32,566 nucleotides of DNA from contig CAZVYQ010000033.1 in assembly GCA_964631375.1 (NCBI GenBank), positions 1 to 32,566 on the forward strand. The letters are read 5' to 3'. The notes beneath the pieces are model-generated. The model was not told where the DNA came from and made no database searches. It saw only the letters and a program-made list of their open reading frames with translations. A program made the translations under genes and the position numbers. Shown here piece after piece: positions 32,545 to 32,566 of this stretch (its first letter is position 1; every line of letters starts with the position of its first letter). The stretch comes from JAAYYM01 sp964631375 (GTDB lineage Bacteria; Bacillota; Clostridia; Lachnospirales; Lachnospiraceae).

Positions 32545-32566
32545 GGAGAGTTCTCACGAAGTGAGA
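32545..32566 (+). repeat. 22-bp palindrome-containing repeat, copy 2
   Basis: Identical over 22 bases to the minus strand of 7626-7647, ending in the TCTCAC-GAA-GTGAGA hairpin exactly at the window edge. The repeat may extend further. Confidence 0.6.

Overview
The window looks like a chromosomal segment of a low-GC Firmicute, most likely a gut Lachnospiraceae. The grounds are moderate AT-richness, strong AGGAGG-type ribosome binding sites, sigma-A-like promoters, two-subunit Fe-S L-serine dehydratase genes, several lipoproteins, and a plant-glycan locus typical of that family. Species cannot be assigned. No rRNA, tRNA, CRISPR array, transposase or phage gene was seen.

Layout. Bases 1-98 hold the 3' end of a plus-strand membrane protein gene, followed by a small Cys-rich hypothetical (minus). 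From 11749 down to 813 (minus) runs a complete oligosaccharide locus: YesN-type response regulator, YesM-type sensor kinase, CUT1 solute-binding lipoprotein, a hairpin terminator, two permeases, then cytoplasmic GH30, GH42 and GH43 enzymes, closed by a terminator near 650-680. The sensor pair presumably controls the importer and glycosidases, which would trim imported beta-linked plant oligosaccharides to monosaccharides. From 14972 down to 11833 is an operon of membrane acyltransferase, YgjP-type metallopeptidase and L-serine dehydratase beta and alpha.

After one plus-strand lipoprotein gene (15192-15899), a minus-strand run extends from 27552 to 15960. In transcription order it is: ClC chloride channel/antiporter, HdeD-like DUF308 protein, compact HlyD-like adaptor, C39-peptidase ABC transporter, second NHLM-type ABC transporter, a 58-residue peptide with a double-glycine leader, a hairpin, a lipoprotein alkylsulfatase, a polytopic membrane protein, a truncated DUF1697 gene and a DUF1254/DUF1214 lipoprotein. 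The transporter-adaptor-peptide part is the most interesting system here. It looks like a leader-peptide export cassette with a Cys-free acidic core peptide and no visible modification enzyme.

The right end carries two flavoprotein genes (plus) behind a promoter overlapped by tandem palindromic operators, a cytidine deaminase cluster (minus), and an alpha/beta hydrolase gene divergent from a TetR regulator with two matching operators. The last 160 bases hold a promoter-like sequence, a 61-nt near-palindrome, and a 22-bp repeat also present at 7626-7647. A second shared element, a promoter-like module of about 48 nt, lies upstream of both the acyltransferase operon and the ClC/export operon.
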